Part shown: piece by piece, positions 1 to 8,746 of the stretch
How positions within the stretch are numbered: position 1 is the stretch's first letter
Layout: every line of letters starts with the position of its first letter
Source of the DNA: Haliscomenobacter sp040403615
GTDB taxonomy: Bacteria > Bacteroidota > Bacteroidia > Chitinophagales > Saprospiraceae
Length of the DNA stretch: 64,000 nucleotides
Assembly (NCBI RefSeq): GCF_040403615.1
Contig: NZ_JBBAKG010000023.1
Span: 13,213-77,212 of the forward strand
Direction: 5' to 3'
Notes under the pieces: generated by a model
Told to the model about the DNA's origin: nothing
What the model saw: the letters and a program-made list of their open reading frames with translations, nothing else
The model's database searches: none
Made by a program: the position numbers and the translations under genes

Positions 1-1448
1 GCGAAAGCAAAACCCCGATCCAGCAAACTCAGGCGTGAAGAGCTGAAATAAGGTTCCATGCTGTATCCGTAGGAACCATAAGCATACAACAACAAAGGTT
101 GCTGTCCATCCATTGCGAAATCGCGGTGGTACACAATCGAAATCGGCACCAGCGCTCCATCACGGGCTGTAACAAAATGGCGCTCCGAGCGGTAATTTTC
201 TTTGTTGAAACCACCCAGTACCGGCTCTTCTTTCAGCAAGGTGAAAGCCCGGGTTTGCATGTGGTAGTCAAAAGTGGAATTAGGGGTAGTCAACGACTGG
301 TAACCAATGCGCAGCAAATCAGTATCCGACTCAGGGTTGGTACCCACATAAGCCAGGTAAGCCTCTTCGGCAAAAGGGATGTAATGCTCGTTTTGGCCCG
401 TCCAGGTGCGGATCCACAATTGGGTGATGCCCGCTTTGCGCTCTGAAATCACATAGTAATCCTTAAAAAACTCCATGCCTTCAAACAGCACATCGTCGCG
501 GTGAGGGATCAACTCTTGCCAATGCTCCTGAGTAGTTGCCGTTTCACCGCAATACATCAGCCGGAAGTTTTTAGCCTCCAGATTGGTGCGGATGTAAAAG
601 CGGTCGCCGAAATGATCGATGTCGTATTCCAGGCCGCGTACCCGGGGGGCAAAAATTGTAAATGCCGCTTCCGGCGTTTCCGCATCCAGGTACAAATACT
701 CCGCAGAGATGGTCTGCTGCGAGCCAATCACGATAAATTTTTTCGACTTGCTGATGCCTACGCCTAGGTCAAATGTTTCGTCGGCTTCGTGGAAGACTTC
801 TACGTCGGCTTCAGCGGCGGTGCCAAGTTTGTGGCGAAAAATCTTGTAGCCACGCAGGGTTTGAGGGTCTTTGGCGGTATAAAAAAAGTGAGTATTGTCT
901 TTGGCCCATACCGCAGCACCAGTCGTATTGGGTATTTCATCGCTTAGAAATTCCCCCGTTTCCAGATCGCGAACCCGGATGGTGTAAATGCGGCGACTTA
1001 CCGTATCCTGCCCAAAGGCCAGGTAGCGGTTGTTGAAGCTTACATTTTTGCTGCCGATCGAAAAATAGCTGTGGTCTTTGGCCATTTCGGGCATGTTGAG
1101 GATGATTTCCTCAGGGGCATCCAGACTGCCTTTTTTGCGGGTATGAACAGGGTATTCAGCGCCTTCCTCGAAGCGATTTTGGTACCAATAGCCATTTTCA
1201 AAGTAAGGAACAGATTGGTCGTCTTGCTTGAAACGGGCCACCATTTCGGTGTACAGATTGTCTTGAAAGACCTGCGTATCAGCCATCGCGGCCTTGGTAT
1301 AAGCATTCTCTGCATCGAGGTACGCGATGACTTCGGGGTTTTCCCGATCGTTGAGCCAAAAATAATCGTCGATGCGTTGGTCACCGTGGGTGACGAGTGT
1401 TTTGGGATCGCGCTTCGCTAGAGGCGCAGCAATGTTGGTAGTTGTCAT
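1..1448 (-). CDS. ptrB: Oligopeptidase B (prolyl oligopeptidase family S9A), 3' end beyond the window
   Basis: About 482 codons are present, from an ATG at 1448 to the left edge with no stop. Oligopeptidase B is a serine peptidase of about 680-710 residues that cuts small peptides after Arg or Lys. The visible part holds the N-terminal lid and seven-bladed propeller and the start of the alpha/beta-hydrolase domain: 'DYFWLNDRENPEV' near residue 28 is the typical family opening, and 'YGSYGYSMEPYFSSSRLSLL' near the edge is the conserved lead-in to the catalytic domain. The Ser-Asp-His triad would be encoded outside the window, so activity cannot be judged. No signal peptide is seen, so a cytoplasmic or periplasmic-lumen role is open; cytoplasmic is usual. 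The family assignment is strong. Confidence 0.9.
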   Translation of the reverse strand, partial: MTTTNIAAPLAKRDPKTLVTHGDQRIDDYFWLNDRENPEVIAYLDAENAYTKAAMADTQVFQDNLYTEMVARFKQDDQSVPYFENGYWYQNRFEEGAEYPVHTRKKGSLDAPEEIILNMPEMAKDHSYFSIGSKNVSFNNRYLAFGQDTVSRRIYTIRVRDLETGEFLSDEIPNTTGAAVWAKDNTHFFYTAKDPQTLRGYKIFRHKLGTAAEADVEVFHEADETFDLGVGISKSKKFIVIGSQQTISAEYLYLDAETPEAAFTIFAPRVRGLEYDIDHFGDRFYIRTNLEAKNFRLMYCGETATTQEHWQELIPHRDDVLFEGMEFFKDYYVISERKAGITQLWIRTWTGQNEHYIPFAEEAYLAYVGTNPESDTDLLRIGYQSLTTPNSTFDYHMQTRAFTLLKEEPVLGGFNKENYRSERHFVTARDGALVPISIVYHRDFAMDGQQPLLLYAYGSYGYSMEPYFSSSRLSLLDRGFAF

Positions 1449-1514
1449 TAGGCAATTGTCGTGTGGGGGGTAAAAATACTCAACTCCGTCAAGATGATCT
1501 GCTTTAATTTTTAA

Positions 1515-2999
1515 TCAAGGATTGAACAGCACTTTCACATCCTTTTTTGTCACTTTCCCCATCGCATTTCTGGGCAATTCCTCCAGGATCAAATACTGCC
1601 GGGGCACCCGATACGCAGGCATTCTTTCGCGCATCCAACCGTTCAGTTCCTGGAGGTCAATTTCGGATTTGGTGACCAGGGCTGCGGCCACTGTTTCGCC
1701 CCATTCTTCGTTGGGCAGGCCCACCACCGCACAATCAAGGATGACCAAATGAGTACGCAATACTTCTTCAATTTCGAGGGCAGAAAGTTTATAGCCACCC
1801 GATTTGATGATGTCCATCGAGGTGCGCCCCAGAATGCGGTAATACCCGTTTTCCACAATCGCCGTATCCCCGGTCATGAACCAGCCATCGGGGGTGAAAC
1901 TTTGCGCCGTTGCCTCCGGGCGTTGCCAGTATTCCAAAAAAACGGTATCGCCTTTGATCTGGATTTCACCTACTTCGCCTTCCGCTAGCTCATTTTGTTG
2001 CTCATCTACCAGTCGCACCTGCACTCCAGGAAGGGGCTGCCCGATGTAACCTGCCCGGCGTTCGCCGCGGTAAGGATTGCTGATGGCCATGCCAATTTCG
2101 GTCATGCCATAACGCTCCAGCAAGCGATGGCCACTGATTTTCTCCCATTTTTCCATCACGGATACAGGCAAAGCTGCCGATCCGGAAATCATCAAACGAA
2201 AAGCCAGCAGTCTTTTACGCAATTGCGTTTGGGTTGCAGCATCCAGGCTTTCCACGGCTTCAATCAACTTAAAGTAAATGGTCGGCACAGCCATAAAGAC
2301 GTTGAGGTTGCCGTGCAAAAACAAGTCCAACACTTTTTTGGCGTCAAAATGGGGCATAAATTCCACCGTACCCCCCGCCCACAAAGTGCAGGAAACCACG
2401 TTAATGATGCCATGCACGTGGTGCAAAGGAAGGATGCAGAGGGTATGGTCGGATGCACTGTATTCCCATGCCTGTAGCAGGGATTCGATTTGGGCTGCGA
2501 TGTTCTGATGGGTGGTCACCACGCCTTTGGGCAAATTGGTGGTGCCGCTGGTGTACAGGATCATGGCGCGGCGGGCCAGGTCAATCTCTGGCAAATTCCC
2601 TTCGAGTTGTGGCCTGTTTTCAGTCAAAACAATCAAGCGCAAGCCTTTTTCACGCGTATACTCTCCTAAAATGGATTCAAACTCTGGCGAAACCACCACG
2701 ATTTCGGCTTGGGTATCTTCCAGAACGTATTGTAGCGATGGCAATGGATAGCTGATGCACAAGGGTACGGCAACGCCACCAGCCTTCCAAATGCCCCACT
2801 GGGTACTGACGTAGTCAAAACCCGGTTTGACCATGTAGGCTACCCGCGCTTCGGCCAGATCAGTCTGTGCCTGCAACAATTGCAGGGCGAAACCCTCTGC
2901 CGCTTGCAGCAAATCTGCGTATGAATAGGTTTGATTGTCGGAAAGGATGGCGGTGCGTTCTGGATGGGTTTCGGCGTAGTTGAAAATGGGCAGTGGCAT
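1515..2999 (-). CDS. Acyl-CoA synthetase of the malonyl-CoA synthetase / ACSF3 type
   Basis: A 494-residue ANL-superfamily ligase that activates a carboxylic acid as acyl-AMP and transfers it to CoA. The AMP-binding P-loop 'YTSGTTNLPKG' is at 149-159, 'ERYGMTE' at 295-301, 'GWFMTGDTA' at 372-380, and the hinge region 'IIKSGGYKLSALEIEEVL' at 397-414. The catalytic lysine of the C-terminal domain is in 'NAMGKVTKKD' (K482). The Gly-Tyr-Lys-x-Ser-Ala-Leu-Glu hinge and the 'NPYRGERRAG' stretch resemble MatB and human ACSF3, which make malonyl-CoA or methylmalonyl-CoA; the substrate is inferred. The frame stays open upstream to 3119, but that would run into the DUF5615 gene, so the ATG at 2999 is preferred, where homologues start. 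It lies 37 bp downstream of that gene on the same strand. Confidence 0.85.
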   Translation of the reverse strand: MPLPIFNYAETHPERTAILSDNQTYSYADLLQAAEGFALQLLQAQTDLAEARVAYMVKPGFDYVSTQWGIWKAGGVAVPLCISYPLPSLQYVLEDTQAEIVVVSPEFESILGEYTREKGLRLIVLTENRPQLEGNLPEIDLARRAMILYTSGTTNLPKGVVTTHQNIAAQIESLLQAWEYSASDHTLCILPLHHVHGIINVVSCTLWAGGTVEFMPHFDAKKVLDLFLHGNLNVFMAVPTIYFKLIEAVESLDAATQTQLRKRLLAFRLMISGSAALPVSVMEKWEKISGHRLLERYGMTEIGMAISNPYRGERRAGYIGQPLPGVQVRLVDEQQNELAEGEVGEIQIKGDTVFLEYWQRPEATAQSFTPDGWFMTGDTAIVENGYYRILGRTSMDIIKSGGYKLSALEIEEVLRTHLVILDCAVVGLPNEEWGETVAAALVTKSEIDLQELNGWMRERMPAYRVPRQYLILEELPRNAMGKVTKKDVKVLFNP

Positions 3000-3036
3000 G
3001 ATAAAATTGTGTTGTTTTAGTGGAATTGATTTCTCT

Positions 3037-3375
3037 TTAATAAATCTCCAAAAGATCAACATCATCTGATTCAGCCAAATCGATGATTCCTGATTTATGC
3101 TTAAGCAATATTGACGCAATTTCCTCGGTGCTTTTATTGCCAGTCTTTAGTAAAATTACTTTAGGTGGACCTCCAAATCTTTCCAGCAAAAACCTAAAAT
3201 CTTCATCATTTGAAACGAGGATAAGGTATCCATTTTTTTTTGCCCAATCCCAGATTGCAACATCACTTGCAGGAATTGGCAAACCAGTTCTTGTTACATG
3301 TAGACACTCAGTAGAAAGATCAGCGAGTTTTTTTACCAAGCGGAAGGAAAGGTTGGCATCGAGTAAAATCTTCAT
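3037..3375 (-). CDS. DUF5615 PIN-like protein, probable toxin of a toxin-antitoxin pair
   Basis: A 112-residue protein of the DUF5615 (Mut7-C / PIN-like) family. It opens with 'MKILLDANLSFRLVKKL', where the first conserved Asp (D7) of PIN-type nucleases sits. A second acidic cluster, 'LVSNDEDFRFLL' near residue 54, matches the family's metal-site region. Such proteins are usually encoded with DUF433 antitoxins and are thought to be RNases; that activity is inference. The start codon overlaps the stop of the upstream DUF433 gene (TAATG), implying translational coupling. The acyl-CoA ligase follows on the same strand and may be read through from this pair. Confidence 0.8.
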   Translation of the reverse strand: MKILLDANLSFRLVKKLADLSTECLHVTRTGLPIPASDVAIWDWAKKNGYLILVSNDEDFRFLLERFGGPPKVILLKTGNKSTEEIASILLKHKSGIIDLAESDDVDLLEIY

Positions 3376-3602
3376 TAAGCAGCCAAAACTTTAGTACGTG
3401 ACTCTCGATATGCCGAGTAGGAAAGTGCAGCTTTGATCATATCCATGTTCAATTCGGGGAAATCCTCAATGATTTCTTCAAAACCCATGCCAGCGGCAAG
3501 CCAACCAAGGATGTCCTGAACAGCTATTCGAGTGCCAATTACACAAGGTTTTCCAAAACGAATGTTTGGGTCAATCCCGATGTATTCATTGAGTTTAAAC
3601 AT
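3375..3602 (-). CDS. DUF433 domain protein, probable antitoxin
   Basis: A 75-residue DUF433 protein. The family signature is clear: 'YIGIDPNIRFGKPCVIGTRI' (residues 7-26), then a helix-turn-helix-like 'VQDILGWLAAGMGFEEIIEDF'. DUF433 proteins are small DNA-binding-like partners of DUF5615 PIN-fold proteins and probably act as antitoxin and autorepressor. An ATG at 3650 would add 16 residues, but homologues begin near the ATG at 3602. A TAnnTTTG-type -7 box on the minus strand lies at 3621-3628, about 12 nt before a predicted start of transcription, supporting 3602. It overlaps the DUF5615 start by one base. Confidence 0.8.
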   Translation of the reverse strand: MFKLNEYIGIDPNIRFGKPCVIGTRIAVQDILGWLAAGMGFEEIIEDFPELNMDMIKAALSYSAYRESRTKVLAA

Positions 3603-3620
3603 TTCAACTTGTTTTGTTTT

Positions 3621-3628
3621 CAAAGATA
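3621..3628 (-). promoter_or_regulatory. Putative Bacteroidota -7 box for the DUF433/DUF5615 pair
   Basis: The plus strand reads CAAAGATA, which is TATCTTTG on the minus strand and fits TAnnTTTG exactly. It lies 19 bp upstream of the chosen ATG at 3602. No good TTG is found at the -33 spacing, so this rests on the -7 box and position alone. Confidence 0.45.
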
Positions 3629-3768
3629 ATAAATTTTTCTTGAAAAACATCCCTCAGTCAATGTGCTACATTCGATTTTTCGGCTACATACAAAGAGTCC
3701 TGCCGAAATGTACCTTTATTTGATTTCTGTTCCTTAACTTTCCATCAACCAACAATCACGGATACCGT

Positions 3769-6700
3769 ATGAAAACAAAAATGCTCCTGACCACACTCTT
3801 CTTTTTTACCCTGGCGCTTAGTCAAATCCAGGCCCAACCTTACGATGCCAAGCTTTTCGATGCCATGCGTTGGCGCATGATCGGGCCGCACCGCGGAGGG
3901 CGCACCGTAGGCGCAGTCGGTGTCCCCCAACAACCCAATGTGTTTTACATCGGGGTCAATCACGGAGGTGTTTGGAAAACCACCGACTTTGGCCGTACCT
4001 GGAAACCGATATTTGATGATCAACCCACCGGATCGATTGGCGATGTGGGAGTAGCGCCTTCCAACCCCAATGTGCTATATGTGGCCAGCGGCGAAGGGCT
4101 GCAACGTCCCGATCTATCCGTGGGCGACGGCATGTACAAATCCACCGATGCTGGCAAAACCTGGCAGCACCTGGGACTCAGCGACGGGTTGCAAATTGGT
4201 GGACTGGATATCGACCCCAAAAACGAAAACCGCGTTTTTGCCGCTGTACTGGGTCACCCGTATGGCCCCAATACCGAACGAGGCGTGTACCGCACCACCG
4301 ATGGCGGCAAAACTTGGCAGCGTGTGCTGTACAAAGACGAAAACACTGGCGCCATTCAGGTCACTATTGATCCCAGCAATCCCAATACCGTTTACGCTTC
4401 CCTTTGGGCTGGTCGGCAGGGCCCCTGGGAAAACGGTGCCTGGCAAGGCCCCGAAAGCGGCTTTTACAAATCGACTGATGGAGGCGATACCTGGAAAAAA
4501 CAAACCAAAGGACTGCCCACCTTCGCAGAAGGTTTGGGTCGGATTGGATTTTGCATCGCGCCCAGCAATCCCAAACGTCTGTACGCCACCGTTGATGCGC
4601 CCAAAGGCGGCATTTACCGCAGCGACGATGGCGGTGAATCCTGGACGCTGATGAACCCAGATCCTCGCCTCTGGGGTCGGGGAAGCGATTTTGCCGAAGT
4701 AAAGGTTGACCCTAAAAATCCTGACATTGTTTTTTCCGCCAATGTTGTCACTTGGAAATCTACCGATGGTGGCAAAAACTGGAAAGCCTTCCGTGGCGCC
4801 CCTGGTGGCGACGATTACCACCGCATCTGGATCAATCCCGATGATTCCAACATCATCCTGCTGGCCAGCGATCAAGGAGCCATCATTACCGTGAATGGCG
4901 GTGAAACGTTTAGTTCCTGGTACAACCAGCCTACGGCGCAGTTTTACCACGTGAGTACCGACAATGCCTTTCCCTACAATGTATACGGTGGCCAACAAGA
5001 AAGTGGCTCGGTGGGCATTGCTTCCCGGGGCAACGATGGCCGCATCACTTTCCGCGAATGGCACCCAGTGGGGGTCGAAGAATATGGTTATGTAGCTGCT
5101 GACCCTTTAGATCCAAACATCATTTACGGGGGTAAAATCACCAAATTCGACAAACGGACGGGGCAAAACCAAAACATAGCGCCCGAGGCGGTGCGCAGTG
5201 GCAAGTACCGCTTCATTCGTACTGCTCCAGTGTTGTTTTCACCAATCGATCCTAAAACGCTCTTTTTTGCGGGAAATGTACTGTTCAAAACCCAAAACGG
5301 CGGCAACTCCTGGGAAGTCATCAGTCCGGATCTGACCCGCGAAACTTACGATATCCCCGCCAGTGTGGGGGTGTTCACCACGCCAGACATGAAAACCATG
5401 CCACGGCGGGGCGTTATTTACACCGTGGCACCTTCGCCACTCGATGTCAACCTCATTTGGGCCGGAACGGATGACGGGTACATCCAAGTGACCCGCGATG
5501 GGGGCAAGACCTGGACGAACGTGACCCCGCCAGCCATTACCTCCTGGAGCAAAGTGTCCATCATGGAGGCCAGCCATTTTGACCCCAATACGGCCTATGC
5601 TGCCGTAAACCGCATCCGCTGCGACGATTTGCGCCCACACATCTACCGCACCCGCGATGGGGGCAAAACCTGGCAGGAAATTGTGACAGGTTTGCCCAAT
5701 GATCCCATCAATTCCGTCAAGGAAGATCCCCTCCAGAAAGGCTTGTTGTTTGCAGGTTCTGAGCGGATGGTCTCCGTTTCTTTCGATGATGGCGAGCATT
5801 GGCAGCCGCTCAGATTGAACATGCCCGCCACTTCAATCCGCGATTTGGTGATCAAAGACGATGACATTGTAGTGGGTACGCATGGACGTTCTTTCTGGAT
5901 TCTGGACGACATCACGCCGCTGCGGCAATTGACCAAAGCTTTGGTTGCGCAAAATTCGATCTTGTTCAAACCTCAAACGGCTTATCGGGTGCGTTGGAAC
6001 ATGAACACCGATACCCCTGTACCGCAAGAAGAAGCTGCTGGCGAAAATCCACCAGATGGAGCAGTAATCAATTATTACCTGAAAAATCAAAGCGAGGTAA
6101 CGCTGGTGATTTATGATAAGTTTGGCACAGTGGTTCGTAGTTACAGTACCAATGACAAACCCATCGAAATCAACCCTGGCAATGTACCTCCTTATTGGAT
6201 TCGGCCGCAACAAATTTTGTCGGGAGCACCCGGATCACACCGTTTCCTTTGGGATTTGCACTACACGCCACTGGATGAACCGGTATCTTTTTCGATTGCA
6301 GCAACTTATCAGAATACTGCTCCAGAACCAACGGGCCCTTGGGTATTGCCTGATACCTATGTGCTCAGACTCGTAGTAGATGGTCAATCGCTGACTCAAA
6401 ACCTGACGGTTAAAATGGACCCACGGGTAAGCAGCACGACTGCACAATTGAAGCAGCAGCACGATTTGTCGCTGGATTGTTACAAGGGTAAGCAAAAAGT
6501 GACCGAGTTGGAAGCAGCGGCCGCCAGTTTGCGCAAGCAAGTGGCACTGACGTTGCCGATGATCAAAAAAGGCCCACTCACTAACTCTTTGCAACAATTG
6601 GATCAAACCATTGCAAGCATCCAAAACAATGAATTGGGTCGCCTGAATCGGGCCTTTGGAGGCGTTTTCAGCGGATTGCAAGAGACCGATATGCCTGCTA

Positions 6701-6840
6701 CTACCCAGGCTATCGCGGCTGCACAGGAGTCGAAGAGCAATCTTGAACAAGTCACCAAGAAATGGGATGCTCTGTACAAAGAGGTATTGCCGGGTATTAA
6801 TGAGCAATTAAAGAAAATGAAATTGCAGGGGATTGAATAA
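3769..6840 (+). CDS. Large secreted BNR/Asp-box (sortilin/VPS10-like) propeller protein
   Basis: A 1023-residue exported protein. Residues 1-23 form a signal peptide ending 'SQIQAQ'. The body carries many Asp-box-like repeats of the form S/T-x-D-G-G-x-T-W, for example 'TDFGRTWKPI', 'STDAGKTWQHL', 'TTDGGKTWQRV', 'SDDGGESWTLM' and 'TRDGGKTWTNV', which indicates one or two large beta-propellers over roughly residues 25-710. The C-terminal 300 residues have no repeats: a beta-rich segment (about 730-880) and then a helical tail (about 900-1015). Proteins of this type are common in Bacteroidota and are often labelled glycosyl hydrolase or VPS10-domain protein; no enzymatic activity is established and none of the sialidase catalytic set is evident. 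It is monocistronic. An ATG four codons later (3781) is an alternative start. Confidence 0.85.
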   Translation: MKTKMLLTTLFFFTLALSQIQAQPYDAKLFDAMRWRMIGPHRGGRTVGAVGVPQQPNVFYIGVNHGGVWKTTDFGRTWKPIFDDQPTGSIGDVGVAPSNPNVLYVASGEGLQRPDLSVGDGMYKSTDAGKTWQHLGLSDGLQIGGLDIDPKNENRVFAAVLGHPYGPNTERGVYRTTDGGKTWQRVLYKDENTGAIQVTIDPSNPNTVYASLWAGRQGPWENGAWQGPESGFYKSTDGGDTWKKQTKGLPTFAEGLGRIGFCIAPSNPKRLYATVDAPKGGIYRSDDGGESWTLMNPDPRLWGRGSDFAEVKVDPKNPDIVFSANVVTWKSTDGGKNWKAFRGAPGGDDYHRIWINPDDSNIILLASDQGAIITVNGGETFSSWYNQPTAQFYHVSTDNAFPYNVYGGQQESGSVGIASRGNDGRITFREWHPVGVEEYGYVAADPLDPNIIYGGKITKFDKRTGQNQNIAPEAVRSGKYRFIRTAPVLFSPIDPKTLFFAGNVLFKTQNGGNSWEVISPDLTRETYDIPASVGVFTTPDMKTMPRRGVIYTVAPSPLDVNLIWAGTDDGYIQVTRDGGKTWTNVTPPAITSWSKVSIMEASHFDPNTAYAAVNRIRCDDLRPHIYRTRDGGKTWQEIVTGLPNDPINSVKEDPLQKGLLFAGSERMVSVSFDDGEHWQPLRLNMPATSIRDLVIKDDDIVVGTHGRSFWILDDITPLRQLTKALVAQNSILFKPQTAYRVRWNMNTDTPVPQEEAAGENPPDGAVINYYLKNQSEVTLVIYDKFGTVVRSYSTNDKPIEINPGNVPPYWIRPQQILSGAPGSHRFLWDLHYTPLDEPVSFSIAATYQNTAPEPTGPWVLPDTYVLRLVVDGQSLTQNLTVKMDPRVSSTTAQLKQQHDLSLDCYKGKQKVTELEAAAASLRKQVALTLPMIKKGPLTNSLQQLDQTIASIQNNELGRLNRAFGGVFSGLQETDMPATTQAIAAAQESKSNLEQVTKKWDALYKEVLPGINEQLKKMKLQGIE

Positions 6841-6875
6841 GGCAGCCTAAATCACCAATTTGACATGATGTTTCG

Positions 6876-6958
6876 CGCAGATTTTACACAGATTAATTCG
6901 CAGATTTCACACAGATTTTTCCGTGAAAATCTGCGAATTAATCTGCGTCAAATCTGCG
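6876..6958. repeat. Palindromic intergenic repeat between convergent genes
   Basis: An imperfect inverted repeat built from the unit CGCAGATTT / CACAGATT. The left arm (6876-6907) and right arm (6927-6958) pair over about 32 bp with few mismatches, and each arm holds internal repeats of the same unit. It fills the gap between convergent genes ending at 6840 and 6992, so it could act as a two-way terminator. The unit resembles short repeats found widely in environmental genomes. Confidence 0.75.
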
Positions 6959-6991
6959 TGAACAAAAACTTCCAATAATAAGGCGTCATAC

Positions 6992-7915
6992 TTAAGGTAT
7001 CAATCCCAGCACCAAAACCAGCACCCACATCAAGCCAAAACTGATCAACAGGGAGATGTTGAGCAGGGTGCCAGCAATGCGCGAATCAAAGTTCATTTCA
7101 TCGGAAAAAGGTAAAATGGTCATGCCCAGAGGCAGTAGCACGCAGATGATCAGCACGCTTTGCATGAGCGAGGGCGGGAGAAAAAAATACAGAATGGCCA
7201 CCATCGATAAACCCACCACATAGCGGATGCTCAATACTTTGGAGATGGCCTTCAGTTGATTTTTATCCAGGTTGAAACTCAAATAAACGCCCATCAACAA
7301 CAGTACCAGCGGTTTATTGCCCTTGGCCAATACATCCAAAGCATCGAATACCAGGGGTGGCATTGGAATCGACAAGGCATTGATGCTCAAACCCACAAAC
7401 AAGCCCAAAAATGGAGGAAGACTGAAAACGCGCTTCAAAATGGCTTTCCAATCAAGACCCGCTGCGCTGCCACCCGATGCGAAAAAGCGCCCCAGGGGGT
7501 AAACTACGCCAAACGCAATCAGGGTATTGCCGATGTCGAACATTACCGCATACACCAGTGCTTCCTTGCCAAACAAGCCCTCAATAATGGGGAAACCAAA
7601 CAAACCCACATTGGCGGTTCCTGCGCCCATGGTGAGTACGCCACGCAAGTCATTGGTGTAATTGGAAAACCAAAACCAGGCGATACTCAGCATGATCACG
7701 CAAAAGCCAATGCAAAACAAGGGGATCAAAAACAATCCTGGATCCAACTGCACTCGCGCCGTAGACACAATCATCAAGGCGGGAAAAGTGGTGTGCATCA
7801 GAAATCTGGAAATTGTCTTGCCGTCTTTTTCGGTAACAAAGTCATATTTTTTCAACAAAAACCCCAAAAGGATGATGCTGAGCGTGATGACAAAGACGTT
7901 GTTCGCTTGGGTCAT
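6992..7915 (-). CDS. AEC family transporter (auxin efflux carrier / malate permease type)
   Basis: A 307-residue membrane protein with about ten hydrophobic helices in the two five-helix halves typical of the AEC family (PF03547). Recognisable stretches are 'HTTFPALMIVSTARV' in helix 2, 'TANVGLFGFPIIEGLFG' in helix 4 and 'NKPLVLLLMGVYLSF' in the second half. AEC proteins export or import small organic acids; the substrate cannot be told from the sequence. Start is the ATG at 7915. The upstream AbiEii gene ends 18 bp earlier on the same strand, so the three genes from 9573 to 6992 could be co-transcribed, although a functional link is unlikely. Confidence 0.85.
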   Translation of the reverse strand: MTQANNVFVITLSIILLGFLLKKYDFVTEKDGKTISRFLMHTTFPALMIVSTARVQLDPGLFLIPLFCIGFCVIMLSIAWFWFSNYTNDLRGVLTMGAGTANVGLFGFPIIEGLFGKEALVYAVMFDIGNTLIAFGVVYPLGRFFASGGSAAGLDWKAILKRVFSLPPFLGLFVGLSINALSIPMPPLVFDALDVLAKGNKPLVLLLMGVYLSFNLDKNQLKAISKVLSIRYVVGLSMVAILYFFLPPSLMQSVLIICVLLPLGMTILPFSDEMNFDSRIAGTLLNISLLISFGLMWVLVLVLGLIP

Positions 7916-7933
7916 GGTCGGTGCAGCTTGAGA

Positions 7934-8746
7934 TTAGAGTTGTCCAAATGTCTTGAAGTGTCGATTTACAGCTCGATTTATTCCTTCGAATTTTGGGAGG
8001 TCAGCAATTTGGTGATTTAGATACTGATTCCATAAGTTTTCAAATTGTTTGGATTTTCGTTTCCATGTAGTCAAAAACTGGGTTGCTTGATGTCCTTTGT
8101 GTTGGGCTTTTGCAACAAACTCAAGCTTTAATAATTCTAAATCCAATTCTGTTTCTTCAAGTAAATACCAAATGTCATAAAGATCTCTGGGTTGAGTTCG
8201 ACCCATCAAAGCAACTAATTTTTCTATCATAATTTCTTCAAGTGGATAACAGCGCAATAGGAATTGATCAGGCGGTAAATCTGGATAGTTCTTAAAAATA
8301 GGACGATCATGAGGGGGGTATAATAATTTTTCACCTCGGGTTATGTCCACTTTTACAGATTTGCTGTCAATTTTTCCACCAAGTGGGCCTAAGAAATAAA
8401 TGTAAAAGGCTATACTGCCACTGATGTGAACCTCAAGCGGACTTAATTTGAGTTGTATTCCGGATTCTTCTTCAATCGCATTTATCGCTTCATTGAAACC
8501 ATCAATAAGTTTTTCGTTGCTTATTGTATCTGGAACAAGTGTGAAATCCAAATCTTCAGAAAATCGATAATTAGCAAAATATACCATTTTCAAAACTGTG
8601 CCACCTTTAAAAACTAAACTGTTACGCAGCAACTCTATTTGTGAAATGCCCCAAAGCAGCCAATTGATGACGTAATCTTTTTCAATTTGCGTGTCATTGA
8701 CTTTATTCTTGCCTGCAATGATTTGAATGTCTTTGGGTTTAAGCAT
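7934..8746 (-). CDS. AbiEii/AbiGii-type nucleotidyltransferase toxin
   Basis: A 270-residue protein of the AbiEii family (PF08843), the toxin half of type IV toxin-antitoxin pairs used in abortive phage defence. The nucleotidyltransferase core is visible: 'FKGGTVLK' at 46-53 and 'RFSEDLDFTL' at 61-70, which supplies the paired metal-binding aspartates. A later motif, 'EEIMIEKLVALMGRTQPRDLYDIWYLL', shown here only by its ends (EEIMIEKL near 170 and RDLYDIWYLL near 190), is also typical. The family NTP-transfers onto tRNA or other targets in studied members. Its ATG overlaps the stop of the AbiEi partner by one base (TGATG), so translation is probably coupled. Confidence 0.88.
   Translation of the reverse strand: MLKPKDIQIIAGKNKVNDTQIEKDYVINWLLWGISQIELLRNSLVFKGGTVLKMVYFANYRFSEDLDFTLVPDTISNEKLIDGFNEAINAIEEESGIQLKLSPLEVHISGSIAFYIYFLGPLGGKIDSKSVKVDITRGEKLLYPPHDRPIFKNYPDLPPDQFLLRCYPLEEIMIEKLVALMGRTQPRDLYDIWYLLEETELDLELLKLEFVAKAQHKGHQATQFLTTWKRKSKQFENLWNQYLNHQIADLPKFEGINRAVNRHFKTFGQL

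Noticed and set aside
3000..3119. N-terminal extension of the acyl-CoA ligase
   Set aside because: It would overlap the DUF5615 gene by about 80 bp on the same strand; homologues start at the ATG at 2999.
6876..6958. Possible structured RNA at the paired CAGATT repeats
   Set aside because: It lies between convergent genes and resembles widespread intergenic palindromes; nothing specific to an RNA gene is seen.
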